A DNA stretch of 64,000 bases from Mesorhizobium sp. M9A.F.Ca.ET.002.03.1.2 (lineage in GTDB: Bacteria; Pseudomonadota; Alphaproteobacteria; Rhizobiales; Rhizobiaceae): contig NZ_CP034443.1 of the NCBI RefSeq assembly GCF_003952365.1, forward strand, positions 3,465,001 to 3,529,000, in the 5' to 3' direction. Of the stretch, positions 46,582 through 57,966 are shown in pieces; within the stretch, counting starts at the first letter, position 1, and each line of letters starts with the position of its first letter. The position numbers and the translations under genes are program-made. Below the pieces are notes generated by a model that was not told the origin of the DNA, made no database searches, and saw only the letters and a program-made list of their open reading frames with translations.

Positions 46582-46609
46582 TTGAACATCTAGTGAGATG
46601 CACTAGCAT
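46582..46609 (+). promoter_or_regulatory. Possible promoter/palindrome before glgP
   Basis: TTGAAC (46582-46587), 16 bases, then TAGCAT (46604-46609) resemble -35 and -10 boxes. A CTAGTG-AGATG-CACTAG inverted repeat (46590-46606) lies between and over them. The site is 57 bases upstream of the glgP ATG. Similarity is modest. Confidence 0.3.
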
Positions 46610-46665
46610 GGGGTGGGAGGAATAGTGAAAGCCGGTATGATCATGGCAACCGCACGAGAGGCAGC

Positions 46666-49128
46666 ATGACGCGCGCGATGACATCCGAAGCTCCCATCCC
46701 CGAAAACTCCGATCCCAAGGCGCTCGCCGATGAAGTCTTGAAGGCCCTCAAATACAGGCTCGGCAAGGATACCAGCGTCGCGACGCAATACGACTGGCTC
46801 ACCGCCTCGATCAAGGTCGTGCGTGACCATATCGTCGATCATTGGATGCAGGCGACGAAAGAGGCTTACGATCAGCAGGAAAAGCGCGTCTACTATTTGT
46901 CGCTCGAATTCCTCATCGGCCGCCTCATGCGCGATGCCTTCTCCAATCTCGGCCTGATGGACAACATGCGCGAAGCGCTGTCGTCGCTTGGCGTCGATCT
47001 CGACATCATTGCCGCGCTCGAACCGGATGCGGCCCTTGGCAATGGCGGTCTCGGCCGGCTCGCCGCCTGCTTCATGGAAAGCATGGCGACAGTCGATATC
47101 CCCGCGCATGGCTATGGCATTCGCTACGCCAACGGCATGTTCCGGCAGGAAATCCATGACGGCTGGCAGGTGGAACTGCCCGAGACCTGGCTCGATCACG
47201 GCAACCCCTGGGAGTTCGAGCGCCGCGAACGCTCCTTCGAGGTCGGCTTCGGCGGCGCGGTGGAATCGATCACCTCGAAGGATGGTCGGCTCGAGCGCCA
47301 CGTCTGGAAGCCGACCGAACACGTTCTGGCCGTCGCCTATGATACGCCGGTGGTCGGCTGGCGGGCCAGACGCGTCAATACGCTGCGGCTGTGGTCGGGC
47401 ATGCCGATTGATCCGATCTTGCTCGACAAGTTCAATGCCGGCGACCACATCGGGGCGCTTGCCGAAAGCAACAAGGCCGATGCCTTGTCGCGTGTCCTAT
47501 ACCCAGCCGATTCCCATAGGGCCGGGCAGGAACTGCGGCTTAGGCAGGAATATTTCTTCTCCACCGCTTCGCTGCAGGACATCGTCCAGCGCCATCTCAG
47601 CCAGTATGGCGACCTGCAGTCGCTGCCCGACAAGGCGGCAATCCATCTGAATGACACACACCCGGCCATCGCGGTGGCCGAGTTGATGCGCCTGTTGATG
47701 GATGTCCACGGTATGGATTTCGACCAGGCCTGGAGCATCACCAAGCGCACCTTCGGCTACACCAACCACACGCTGCTTCCCGAAGCGCTCGAAAGCTGGC
47801 CGGTGCCGCTCTTCGAGCGGCTGTTGCCGCGCCATATGCAGATCGTCTACGCCATCAACGCCGAAGTGCTGCTGGAGGCGCGCGCCTCCGACCAGTTCTC
47901 GAATGAGCAGATCAGCCAAATCTCGCTCATCCAGGAAAACGGCGAGCGCCGGGTGCGCATGGGCAATCTGGCCTTTGTCGGCTCGCACTCGATCAACGGC
48001 GTGTCGGCCCTGCACACTGAGCTGATGAAGGAGACGGTGTTTGCCGATCTCCACAAGCTCTACCCCGACCGCATCAACAACAAGACCAACGGCATCACGC
48101 CGCGGCGCTGGCTGATCCAGTGCAATCCCGGTCTCACCGCGCTCACCCGCGAGGCGATCGGCGACCGCTTCCTCGACGACATCGACGCGATCAAGGAGCT
48201 CGATGCGTTCGCGGACGACGCCGCCTTCCGCGACAAGTTCGCGGCCGTCAAGCGGGCAAACAAGGTCAGGCTCGCCAATCTCGTCGCCAATCGCCTTGGC
48301 ATCAAGGTCGATCCCTCGGCGCTGTTCGACATCCAGATCAAGCGCATCCACGAATACAAACGCCAACTCTTGAACATCCTCGAAACGGTCGCGCTCTACG
48401 ACCAGATACGCTCCCATCCGGAACGCGACTGGATGCCCCGCGTCAAGTTCTTCGGTGGTAAGGCGGCGCCCAGCTATCATAACGCCAAGCTGATCATCAA
48501 ACTCGCCAACGACGTCGCCAGGGTCATCAACCGCGACCCGGCGGTTCGCGGCTTGCTCAAAGTGGTGTTCGTGCCGAACTACAATGTCAGCCTGGCCGAG
48601 ATCATGATGCCGGCCGCCGACCTCTCGGAGCAGATATCGACCGCCGGCATGGAAGCATCCGGCACCGGCAACATGAAGTTCGCGCTAAACGGTGCGCTGA
48701 CGGTCGGCACGCTCGACGGCGCCAATGTCGAGATCAAGGAATGCGTCGGCGACGACAACATCTTCATCTTCGGCCTGACCACCGCTGAGGTCGCCGAGCG
48801 GCGCAGCAACGGCTACGATCCGCGGCCCGTGATCGAAGCCTCTCCCGAACTGGCGCAGGCAGTGGCTGCCGTTTCGTCGGGCGTCTTTTCGCCTGACGAT
48901 CCAGAACGCTATCGCGACCTGATGAACGGCCTCTATCAGAGCGACTGGTTCATGGTCGCCGCGGATTTCGATGCCTACGCCGCCACCCAGCGCGACGTCG
49001 ATGCCGTCTGGCGCAACAGCCCGGACTGGTATGCCAAGGCGATCCGCAATGTCGCCCGGGTCGGCTGGTTCTCGTCCGATCGCACGATCCGCCAATATGC
49101 GAAAGAAATCTGGAACGTGCCCGTCTGA
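46666..49128 (+). CDS. glgP: Glycogen/starch phosphorylase
   Basis: An 820-residue GT35 enzyme that releases glucose-1-phosphate from glycogen with phosphate. GAGAGG precedes the ATG. The family motifs EFLIGRLMRDAFSNLG, ALGNGGLGRLAACFMESMAT and HLNDTHPAIAVAELMRLL lie in the N-terminal and middle parts, KTNGITPRRWL follows, and the PLP lysine is Lys671 in EASGTGNMKFALNG. It starts an operon that also makes glycogen, so both directions are encoded together. It is nine bases upstream of the frame leading to glgB. Confidence 0.96.
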   Translation: MTRAMTSEAPIPENSDPKALADEVLKALKYRLGKDTSVATQYDWLTASIKVVRDHIVDHWMQATKEAYDQQEKRVYYLSLEFLIGRLMRDAFSNLGLMDNMREALSSLGVDLDIIAALEPDAALGNGGLGRLAACFMESMATVDIPAHGYGIRYANGMFRQEIHDGWQVELPETWLDHGNPWEFERRERSFEVGFGGAVESITSKDGRLERHVWKPTEHVLAVAYDTPVVGWRARRVNTLRLWSGMPIDPILLDKFNAGDHIGALAESNKADALSRVLYPADSHRAGQELRLRQEYFFSTASLQDIVQRHLSQYGDLQSLPDKAAIHLNDTHPAIAVAELMRLLMDVHGMDFDQAWSITKRTFGYTNHTLLPEALESWPVPLFERLLPRHMQIVYAINAEVLLEARASDQFSNEQISQISLIQENGERRVRMGNLAFVGSHSINGVSALHTELMKETVFADLHKLYPDRINNKTNGITPRRWLIQCNPGLTALTREAIGDRFLDDIDAIKELDAFADDAAFRDKFAAVKRANKVRLANLVANRLGIKVDPSALFDIQIKRIHEYKRQLLNILETVALYDQIRSHPERDWMPRVKFFGGKAAPSYHNAKLIIKLANDVARVINRDPAVRGLLKVVFVPNYNVSLAEIMMPAADLSEQISTAGMEASGTGNMKFALNGALTVGTLDGANVEIKECVGDDNIFIFGLTTAEVAERRSNGYDPRPVIEASPELAQAVAAVSSGVFSPDDPERYRDLMNGLYQSDWFMVAADFDAYAATQRDVDAVWRNSPDWYAKAIRNVARVGWFSSDRTIRQYAKEIWNVPV

Positions 49129-49188
49129 TATGATTGCATGAGGCCACAAACAATGTGGTCCGGATGCCCCCCGGGAGGTCACTGCCTG

Positions 49189-51402
49189 ATGAGGAAGCCG
49201 CGCGCGACCGCTGCGACAAGCGGGCCGGACGGACTGGCGTCAGCCGGCGATGTCGCGGCGATTGTCGCCGGTACGCATGGCGACCCGTTTGCTGTTCTCG
49301 GCGTGCATGAGGCGGACAAGGGTTTCGTTGCCCGCTGCTTCGTCCCTCATGCCGAACTCGTCACTGCCTATACGCTGACCGGTAAGAAAGCGGGCGACCT
49401 CTCCAGGCGCGACGAAGGCGGCTTCTTCGAGGGCAGGCTGTCGCTCAGAAAGCGCCAGCCGCTGCGCTATCATGCGCGCAACGCAGGCGGCGACTGGTGG
49501 CTGACCGATCCCTATTCGTTTGGACCGGTGCTTGGTCCGCTGGACGACTATTACATTGCCGAGGGTTCGCATCTCAGGCTGTTCGACAAGCTCGGTGCGC
49601 ACCTCATTGCCCACGAGGGTGCGTCCGGCGTGCATTTCGCCGTCTGGGCGCCCAATGCAAGGCGCGTTTCGGTGGTCGGCGACTTCAACGAATGGGATGG
49701 CCGCAGGCATACGATGCGTGTCCGCCGCGACACTGGCATCTGGGAGTTGTTCATTCCCGACATCGGCGCCGGCCGGCCCTACAAATACGAGATCATCGGG
49801 CCCGATGGCGTAAGGCTGCCGCTGAAGGCCGATCCGTTCGCCTTCAAGTCCGAACTGCGCCCGGCCACCGCTTCGGTGACGGCGCTTCCGCCGGCGCATG
49901 AATGGGGCGACGAGGCACACCGCAATTTCTGGCGCAATGCCGACCCCAGGCGCGAGGCGGTGTCGATCTATGAGGTCCATGCCGGCTCCTGGCAACTTCA
50001 CGACGACGGCAGCTTCCTGTCATGGGATGAACTCGCAGGCCGGCTGATCCCCTACGTCGTCGACACGGGCTTCACCCACATCGAATTCATGCCGATCTCC
50101 GAACATCCCTATGATCCGTCCTGGGGCTACCAGACGACGGGCCTTTACGCGCCGTCGGCCCGCTTCGGCGATCCGGACGGTTTTGCCCGGTTCGTCGACG
50201 GCGCCCACCGCGCCGGCATCGGTGTTATCCTCGACTGGGTGCCGGCGCATTTCCCGGTGGACGCGCATGGCCTGGCCAATTTCGACGGCACCGCGCTCTA
50301 TGAGCATGCCGACCCGCGCAAGGGATTCCATCCCGACTGGAACACCGCGATCTACAATTTCGGCCGGCGCGAGGTGGTCTCGTTCCTCGTCAACAATGCG
50401 CTGTTCTGGGCTGAGAAATACCACGTCGACGGTTTGCGGGTCGATGCCGTCGCCTCGATGCTCTACCTCGATTATTCGCGCAAGGCCGGCGAATGGATCC
50501 CCAACGAAAAGGGCGGGCGTGAAAACCTCGAGGCGGTCAGCTTCCTCCAGCGGATGAACAAGGAGATCTACGGCCACCATCCGGGCGTGATGACGATCGC
50601 GGAGGAATCGACGTCATGGCCGAAGGTCTCGCAGCCGGCGCATGAGGGCGGACTGGGCTTTGGCTTCAAGTGGAACATGGGCTTCATGCACGACACGCTG
50701 GAGTATTTCTCCAAGGAGCCGATCTTTCGCAAGCACCACCACAACGACATCACCTTCGGCCTGGTCTACGCCTTCAGCGAAAACTTCGTGCTGCCGCTCT
50801 CCCATGACGAGGTCGTGCACGGCAAGGGGACGCTGCTCGGCAAGATGGCCGGTGACGACTGGCAGAAATTCGCGACATTGCGCGCATATTACGCCTTCAT
50901 GTGGGGCTACCCCGGCAAAAAGCTGTTGTTCATGGGGCAGGAATTTGCCCAGCGCCGCGAGTGGAGTGAGGCGCGCGCGCTCGACTGGAACCTGCTCGAT
51001 TTCCGGCTCCACCGCGGCGTCTGGCAGACGGTGCGCGATCTCAACTATCTCTATCGCTCGCGCCCGGCCTTGCATGCGCGCGACTGCGAGCCGGAGGGCT
51101 TTTCCTGGCTGATCGTCGACGACAGCGCGAACTCCGTCTTTGCCTGGCTGCGTAGCGCGCCGGGCGGAAACCCGGTCGCCATCATCTCCAATTTCACGCC
51201 CGTGCCGCGCGACAATTACCGCGTGCCGTTGCCGACGGCAGGTAGATGGCGCGAGATCATCAACACGGACGGCTCCGACTATGGCGGTTCCGGCAAGGGC
51301 AATGGCGGCGCCGTCGAGGCTCGGGCGGAAGGAGGAAGCATCTCGGCGACGATGCTGCTGCCGCCGCTGTCGACGATCATGCTCGAATTTGCTCCGGACT
51401 GA
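49189..51402 (+). CDS. glgB: 1,4-alpha-glucan branching enzyme
   Basis: About 737 residues, the usual GlgB size, with ATG 49189 (GGGAGG 10 bases upstream); an in-frame ATG at 49138 would add 17 residues. The protein has two N-terminal beta domains, then the GH13 barrel: YEVHAGSW, GYQTTGLYAPSARFG, the nucleophile Asp419 in GLRVDAVASM, the acid Glu472 in IAEESTSWP and LPLSHDEVVHGKG. It cuts alpha-1,4 chains and joins them by alpha-1,6 links. It lies between glgP and glgC. Confidence 0.95.
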   Translation: MRKPRATAATSGPDGLASAGDVAAIVAGTHGDPFAVLGVHEADKGFVARCFVPHAELVTAYTLTGKKAGDLSRRDEGGFFEGRLSLRKRQPLRYHARNAGGDWWLTDPYSFGPVLGPLDDYYIAEGSHLRLFDKLGAHLIAHEGASGVHFAVWAPNARRVSVVGDFNEWDGRRHTMRVRRDTGIWELFIPDIGAGRPYKYEIIGPDGVRLPLKADPFAFKSELRPATASVTALPPAHEWGDEAHRNFWRNADPRREAVSIYEVHAGSWQLHDDGSFLSWDELAGRLIPYVVDTGFTHIEFMPISEHPYDPSWGYQTTGLYAPSARFGDPDGFARFVDGAHRAGIGVILDWVPAHFPVDAHGLANFDGTALYEHADPRKGFHPDWNTAIYNFGRREVVSFLVNNALFWAEKYHVDGLRVDAVASMLYLDYSRKAGEWIPNEKGGRENLEAVSFLQRMNKEIYGHHPGVMTIAEESTSWPKVSQPAHEGGLGFGFKWNMGFMHDTLEYFSKEPIFRKHHHNDITFGLVYAFSENFVLPLSHDEVVHGKGTLLGKMAGDDWQKFATLRAYYAFMWGYPGKKLLFMGQEFAQRREWSEARALDWNLLDFRLHRGVWQTVRDLNYLYRSRPALHARDCEPEGFSWLIVDDSANSVFAWLRSAPGGNPVAIISNFTPVPRDNYRVPLPTAGRWREIINTDGSDYGGSGKGNGGAVEARAEGGSISATMLLPPLSTIMLEFAPD

Positions 51403-51436
51403 CGATGTCTCGCGCGAGTAACTTGGGAGGATAAAA

Positions 51437-52702
51437 ATGGCAGAGATAAAACGAACCCAGCCACTGGCGCGCGACGCCATGGCCTATGTGCTGGCCGGCG
51501 GCCGTGGCAGCCGCCTCAGGGAATTGACCGACCGGCGCGCCAAACCCGCGGTCTATTTCGGCGGCAAGACGCGCATCATCGACTTCGCGCTCTCCAATGC
51601 GCTCAATTCCGGCATTCGCCGCCTCGGTGTCGCTACCCAGTACAAGGCGCATTCTCTGATCCGCCACCTGCAGCGCGGCTGGAACTTCCTGCGGCCCGAG
51701 CGCAACGAGAGCTTCGATATCCTGCCGGCCAGCCAGCGCGTGTCGGAAACGCAATGGTACGAAGGCACCGCCGACGCCGTCTACCAGAACATCGACATCA
51801 TCGAGGCCTACGGGCCTGAATACATGGTCATCCTGGCCGGCGACCACGTCTACAAGATGGATTATGAACTGATGCTTCGCCAGCACGTCGACGCCGGCGC
51901 CGATGTCACCGTCGGCTGCCTCGAAGTGCCGCGCATGGAGGCGACCGGCTTCGGCGTCATGCATGTTGACACCAAGGACACCATCATCTCCTTCATCGAG
52001 AAGCCCGCCGATCCGCCCGGCATTCCCGACAAACCGGACTTTGCCCTGGCCTCGATGGGCATCTATGTGTTCAAGACCAAGTTCCTGATGGAGCAATTGC
52101 GCCGCGACGCCGCCGAACCCGGCTCAAGCCGCGACTTTGGCAAGGACATCATCCCCTATATCGTCGAGCACGGAAAGGCGATCGCCCATCGCTTCGCCAA
52201 GTCCTGCGTACGCTCGACCGCCGAGAACGAGGCCTATTGGCGCGATGTCGGAACCGTCGACGCCTATTGGGAAGCCAATATCGACCTGACCGATATCACG
52301 CCGGAACTCGACCTCTACGACCGCGACTGGCCGATCTGGACCTATGCCGAGCTGAAGCCGCCGGCAAAGTTCGTGCACGACGAGGATGGCCGTCGCGGCA
52401 TGGCCATCTCTTCGCTGGTGTCGGGCGATTGCATCGTCTCGGGCGCTTCGCTGAAGCGAAGCCTGATCTTCACCGGCGCGCGCATCAATTCCTATTCGAC
52501 GCTCGAGGAAGTCGTCATGCTGCCCGACTGCCATGTCGGCCGGAACGCAAGATTGAAGCGCGTGGTGGTCGATCATGGCGTAAGGATACCGGAGGGGCTC
52601 GTGGTCGGCGAGGACCCGGCTCTCGATGCCAAGCGCTTCCGCGTTTCCGAAAAGGGCATCTGCCTCGTCACGCAGGTCATGATCGACAAACTGGGGTTGT
52701 AG
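51437..52702 (+). CDS. glgC: Glucose-1-phosphate adenylyltransferase
   Basis: A 421-residue ADP-glucose pyrophosphorylase. GGGAGG lies 8 bases before the ATG. The N-terminal signature [22 protein letters not shown] binds ATP, followed by FVDHVY-type [13 protein letters not shown] and IEKPADPP. The C-terminal beta-helix ([19 protein letters not shown], then [20 protein letters not shown]) is complete. It makes ADP-glucose, the rate-limiting glycogen precursor, and is probably allosterically controlled by glycolytic intermediates as in relatives. glgA follows after four bases. Confidence 0.96.
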   Translation: MAEIKRTQPLARDAMAYVLAGGRGSRLRELTDRRAKPAVYFGGKTRIIDFALSNALNSGIRRLGVATQYKAHSLIRHLQRGWNFLRPERNESFDILPASQRVSETQWYEGTADAVYQNIDIIEAYGPEYMVILAGDHVYKMDYELMLRQHVDAGADVTVGCLEVPRMEATGFGVMHVDTKDTIISFIEKPADPPGIPDKPDFALASMGIYVFKTKFLMEQLRRDAAEPGSSRDFGKDIIPYIVEHGKAIAHRFAKSCVRSTAENEAYWRDVGTVDAYWEANIDLTDITPELDLYDRDWPIWTYAELKPPAKFVHDEDGRRGMAISSLVSGDCIVSGASLKRSLIFTGARINSYSTLEEVVMLPDCHVGRNARLKRVVVDHGVRIPEGLVVGEDPALDAKRFRVSEKGICLVTQVMIDKLGL

Positions 52703-52706
52703 TTGC

Positions 52707-54152
52707 ATGCAGGTCCTGTCGGTCACGCCCGAGATATTCCCTCTGATCAAGACTGGCGGGCTTGCCGACGTGACCGGCGCGTTGCCGATCGCGCTCGCCG
52801 GCAAGGGCGTGACGATGCGCACGCTTGTTCCCGGCTATCCCCAGGTGATGGATACCTTCAAGAAAAAGAAGGCCGTTCACCAATATCCGCTGCTGCAGGG
52901 CGGCAAGGCTTCGGTCCATGCCGTCCAGATCGCCGGGCTCGACCTGTTCGTGCTCGACGCACCGCATCTGTTCGATCGCCCCGGCGGTCCCTATGGCAAT
53001 GCCACCGGCGCCGACTGGCCTGACAATTGGCGGCGTTTCGCGGCGTTGAGCCAGGTTGGCGGCGACGTTGCCGCCGGTGCCATCTCGGGCTACCAGCCGG
53101 ATCTCGTCCATGCCCATGACTGGCAGTCGGCGATGACGCTGGCCTATATGCGCTACGGCAAGGCGGTCGGCACGCCGTCGATGATCACCGTCCACAACCT
53201 CGCCTTTCAGGGTCAGTTCGGCGCCGGCATCTTTGGCGAGCTTGGCTTGCCGGCGGCGGCCATGGCGCTCGACGGCGTCGAATATTATGGCGGCGTCGGC
53301 TTCCTCAAGGCCGGCCTGCAGGCCGCCTGGGCCATCACCACGGTTAGCCCGACCTATGCGCAGGAAATCCGCTCGCCGGAATTCGGCATGGGTCTCGATG
53401 GGCTCGTCAACATGCGTTCGGTCGATCTCTACGGCATCGTCAACGGCATCGACACCGAGACATGGAACCCTGAAACCGACAAGCATCTGGTCTCCAACTA
53501 TACCGCCAAGACATTGAAGGCGCGGCACTTCAACCGGGCCGCCGTCGAGGATCGTTTCAACCTCGACCGCGATGACAGTCCGATCGTCTGTGTCGTCAGC
53601 CGGCTCACCTGGCAGAAGGGCATGGACATACTGGCGGCGGTCGTCGACGGGATTGTTGCCAGGGGGGCGCGCCTGGCGATCCTGGGGTCCGGCGACGCCG
53701 GCCTCGAAGGTGCGCTGCTGGCCGCCGCCGCCCGCCATCGCGGCCGCATCGGCGTCGTCGTCGGTTACGACGAGGGGCTCTCCCACATCATGCAAGGCGG
53801 CTGTGACGCCATCGTCATCCCGTCGCGCTTCGAGCCTTGCGGGCTGACGCAACTCTATGGCCTGCGCTATGGCTGCGTGCCGGTCGTCGCCCGCACCGGC
53901 GGCCTTGCCGACACGGTCATCGACGCCAATGAAGCGGCCGTTTCGGCGGGCGTGGCGACCGGCTTCCAGTTCGCCCCCGCCGATGCTGGCGCCTTCCTGC
54001 ATGCAATCCGCAGGCTGGTGGAGGCGCACGCCAGCCCGACGGTCTGGACGTCGATGCAGCGGCAAGGCATGAAGGCCGATGTGTCGTGGGATAAAAGCGC
54101 GGAAAAATACGTTGAGCTCTATCGCTTGCTGCTTTCGAAAAGGGTTGCCTGA
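52707..54152 (+). CDS. glgA: Glycogen synthase (ADP-glucose)
   Basis: A 481-residue GT5 enzyme. The start [22 protein letters not shown] has the ADP-glucose binding KTGGLAD at residues 15-21. [29 protein letters not shown] and [17 protein letters not shown] (donor and acid motifs) are present. It elongates alpha-1,4 chains from ADP-glucose supplied by GlgC. Only three bases separate it from pgm. Length fits the family. Confidence 0.96.
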   Translation: MQVLSVTPEIFPLIKTGGLADVTGALPIALAGKGVTMRTLVPGYPQVMDTFKKKKAVHQYPLLQGGKASVHAVQIAGLDLFVLDAPHLFDRPGGPYGNATGADWPDNWRRFAALSQVGGDVAAGAISGYQPDLVHAHDWQSAMTLAYMRYGKAVGTPSMITVHNLAFQGQFGAGIFGELGLPAAAMALDGVEYYGGVGFLKAGLQAAWAITTVSPTYAQEIRSPEFGMGLDGLVNMRSVDLYGIVNGIDTETWNPETDKHLVSNYTAKTLKARHFNRAAVEDRFNLDRDDSPIVCVVSRLTWQKGMDILAAVVDGIVARGARLAILGSGDAGLEGALLAAAARHRGRIGVVVGYDEGLSHIMQGGCDAIVIPSRFEPCGLTQLYGLRYGCVPVVARTGGLADTVIDANEAAVSAGVATGFQFAPADAGAFLHAIRRLVEAHASPTVWTSMQRQGMKADVSWDKSAEKYVELYRLLLSKRVA

Positions 54153-55784
<1,632 letters not shown>

Positions 55785-55804
55785 GCTTGGCGCCACGCGC
55801 CTTT

Positions 55805-55946
55805 CCTTCTCCCCTTGTGGGCGAAGGTGGATCGGCGCGCAGCGCCGAGACGGATGAGCGGTGTTGGACGGAACGCCCTCGTTGCCAAGCTGGAGCACCC
55901 CTCATCCGTCGCCTTCGGCGACACCTTCTCCCACAAGGGGAGAAGG
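55805..55946. repeat. Long intergenic palindromic repeat between pgm and glgX
   Basis: CCTTCTCCCCTTGTGGG (55805-55821) and CCCACAAGGGGAGAAGG (55930-55946) are perfect 17-base arms. Inside are further pairings (CGGATGAG with CTCATCCG, GAAGGTG with CACCTTC). The whole 142-bp unit looks like a rhizobial intergenic repeat. Its right arm runs into the purine-rich SD of glgX. Confidence 0.8.
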
Positions 55947-55956
55947 GGGAGCGCGC

Positions 55957-57924
55957 TTGACCTCGCTCGGCGCCACCGTCACCCGCGATGGCATCCGTTT
56001 TGCCGCATGGTCGTCTGCTGCCAGCCGGCTCTGGGTCTCGATCTTCGATGAGCAGGGTAACAGGGAGATCGACCGGCTCGAACTCCAGCCGGAAGGCGAG
56101 GGCGTTCACGCACTTTTCGTTGATGGCCTCGCCGCCGGCACCCGATACGGGTTTCGCGGCGATGGCGACTATGCACCCGAGCAAGGGCTCTGGTTCGATC
56201 CTGACAAGCTGTTGGTCGATCCCTATGCCGTCGAGATCGACAGGCCCTATGCCTATGACGACCGGCTCGCCGCTCGTCGGGGCGAGGGGACCGACACCGC
56301 CCCGCTTCTGCCGAAGGCGATTGCCGCAGACTTGCCGAAACCGGTACCTGTCGTGCCGCCGCTGTTCAAGCTTGGCGGCCTGATCTACGAAGTGCCGGTG
56401 CGCGCCTTCACCATGCTGCATCCGGACATCCCGAAGCGCCAGCGCGGGATGATTGCAGCCCTTGCCCATCCGGCCATCGTCGAGCACCTGAAAAAAATTG
56501 GGGTCGGCGCGGTTGAATTGATGCCGGTGACGGCATCGATCGATGAACGGCATCTGCCGCCGCTCGGGCTCCGTAATGCCTGGGGCTACAACCCCGTGAC
56601 TTTCATGGCTCTCGATCCGCGTCTCGCGCCCGGCGGTCTGGCGGAATTACGGCAGACGATCGCCACGCTGCGCGAGGCCGGCATCGGCGTCATCCTCGAT
56701 CTTGTCTTCAACCACACCGGCGAAAGCGACAGGCTTGGACCAACGCTGTCGCTGCGCGGCCTCGACAACCGCGCCTACTACCGGCACGAGCCGGACGGCA
56801 GGCTGGCCAATGACACCGGCACCGGTAATACGGTTGCTTGCGACCATCCGGTCGTCCAGGAAATGGTCCTCGACACGCTTCGTCATTTTGTCCGCCATGC
56901 CGGCGTCGACGGTTTCCGCTTCGATCTGGCGCCCATTTTAGGCCGGGTCGAGGGCGCTTTCGACGCTGATGCGCCGCTGCTCAAGGCTATTCGGGACGAT
57001 CCGGTCGTTGGCGACCGGGTGCTGATCGCCGAGCCTTGGGATATCGGCCCGAACGGCTATCAGCTCGGCAATTTTCCGCCGCCCTTCCTCGAATGGAACG
57101 ACAAATATCGCGACGACGTCAGACGCTTCTGGCGCGGCGACCGTGGCATGGTCGGCGCGCTGGCGACCCGGCTTGCCGGTTCGTCCGATGTGTTTGCCAA
57201 GGCCGGCCAGCAGACAAGCCGCAGCATCAATTTTATCGCCGCCCATGACGGCATGACGCTGGCCGATATCGTTGCCTACGAGCACAGGCACAACGAGGCC
57301 AATGGCGAGTGGAACAGAGACGGTCACAACGAAAACCTGTCGTGGAACAATGGCGTCGAGGGCGAGACCGGCGATGCGGCCATCGCCAAGGCTCGCCTCG
57401 ATGACCGGTGCGCGCTGCTGGCGACGCTGTTTGCCTCGCGTGGCACGATCATGCTGACCGCGGGCGACGAATTCGGCCGCACCCAGAAGGGCAACAACAA
57501 CGCCTATGCGCAGGACAACGAGATCACCTGGCTCGACTGGGCCGGGCGCGATCAGGCGCTGGAACAATGCACCGCTTTGCTCGCGGCGATGCGTCGTTTC
57601 GTGCCGGCGCTTTCCGACACGCGTTTCCTGACTGGACAGCCGCCCGCCGGATCGGAAATTTCGGACGTTGCATGGCTGACCGAAACGGGTGCGCCGCTCG
57701 ACGAAACACACTGGCACGACCCGGAGCGGCACCGCCTTGTCATGGTGCTCGGCGCCGCCGGCGATGAAGCTTGCCGTCTTGCCGCCGTCATCAACGGCGA
57801 CCGCCGCAAATGCATGTTCACGCTGCCGGAGCGTCAGGGATTTTCTGGAGCCCGGCCGTCGAAACAGCGACCGGCGCCGCAGGAATTTCGCGTCCAATCC
57901 CCGGGCGAACGGTTATTCTCATGA
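55957..57924 (+). CDS. glgX: Glycogen debranching enzyme (isoamylase type)
   Basis: A 655-residue GH13 enzyme. TTG 55957 is preferred because GGGGGAG lies 6 bases upstream; GTG 55861 would put the intergenic repeat inside the protein. After a CBM48-like N-terminus come LIYEVPVRAFTMLHPDIP, GYNPVTFMALDPRLA, ILDLVFNHTGESD, the nucleophile region VDGFRFDLAPILGR, LIAEPWDIGPNGYQLG and FIAAHDGMTLADIV. It removes alpha-1,6 branches left after phosphorolysis. It ends 42 bases before the next GH13 gene. Confidence 0.93.
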   Translation: MTSLGATVTRDGIRFAAWSSAASRLWVSIFDEQGNREIDRLELQPEGEGVHALFVDGLAAGTRYGFRGDGDYAPEQGLWFDPDKLLVDPYAVEIDRPYAYDDRLAARRGEGTDTAPLLPKAIAADLPKPVPVVPPLFKLGGLIYEVPVRAFTMLHPDIPKRQRGMIAALAHPAIVEHLKKIGVGAVELMPVTASIDERHLPPLGLRNAWGYNPVTFMALDPRLAPGGLAELRQTIATLREAGIGVILDLVFNHTGESDRLGPTLSLRGLDNRAYYRHEPDGRLANDTGTGNTVACDHPVVQEMVLDTLRHFVRHAGVDGFRFDLAPILGRVEGAFDADAPLLKAIRDDPVVGDRVLIAEPWDIGPNGYQLGNFPPPFLEWNDKYRDDVRRFWRGDRGMVGALATRLAGSSDVFAKAGQQTSRSINFIAAHDGMTLADIVAYEHRHNEANGEWNRDGHNENLSWNNGVEGETGDAAIAKARLDDRCALLATLFASRGTIMLTAGDEFGRTQKGNNNAYAQDNEITWLDWAGRDQALEQCTALLAAMRRFVPALSDTRFLTGQPPAGSEISDVAWLTETGAPLDETHWHDPERHRLVMVLGAAGDEACRLAAVINGDRRKCMFTLPERQGFSGARPSKQRPAPQEFRVQSPGERLFS

Positions 57925-57966
57925 TCGAACGCAAGGCCGGGCAGGCTCGCTCAGAGGAAAACCGAA

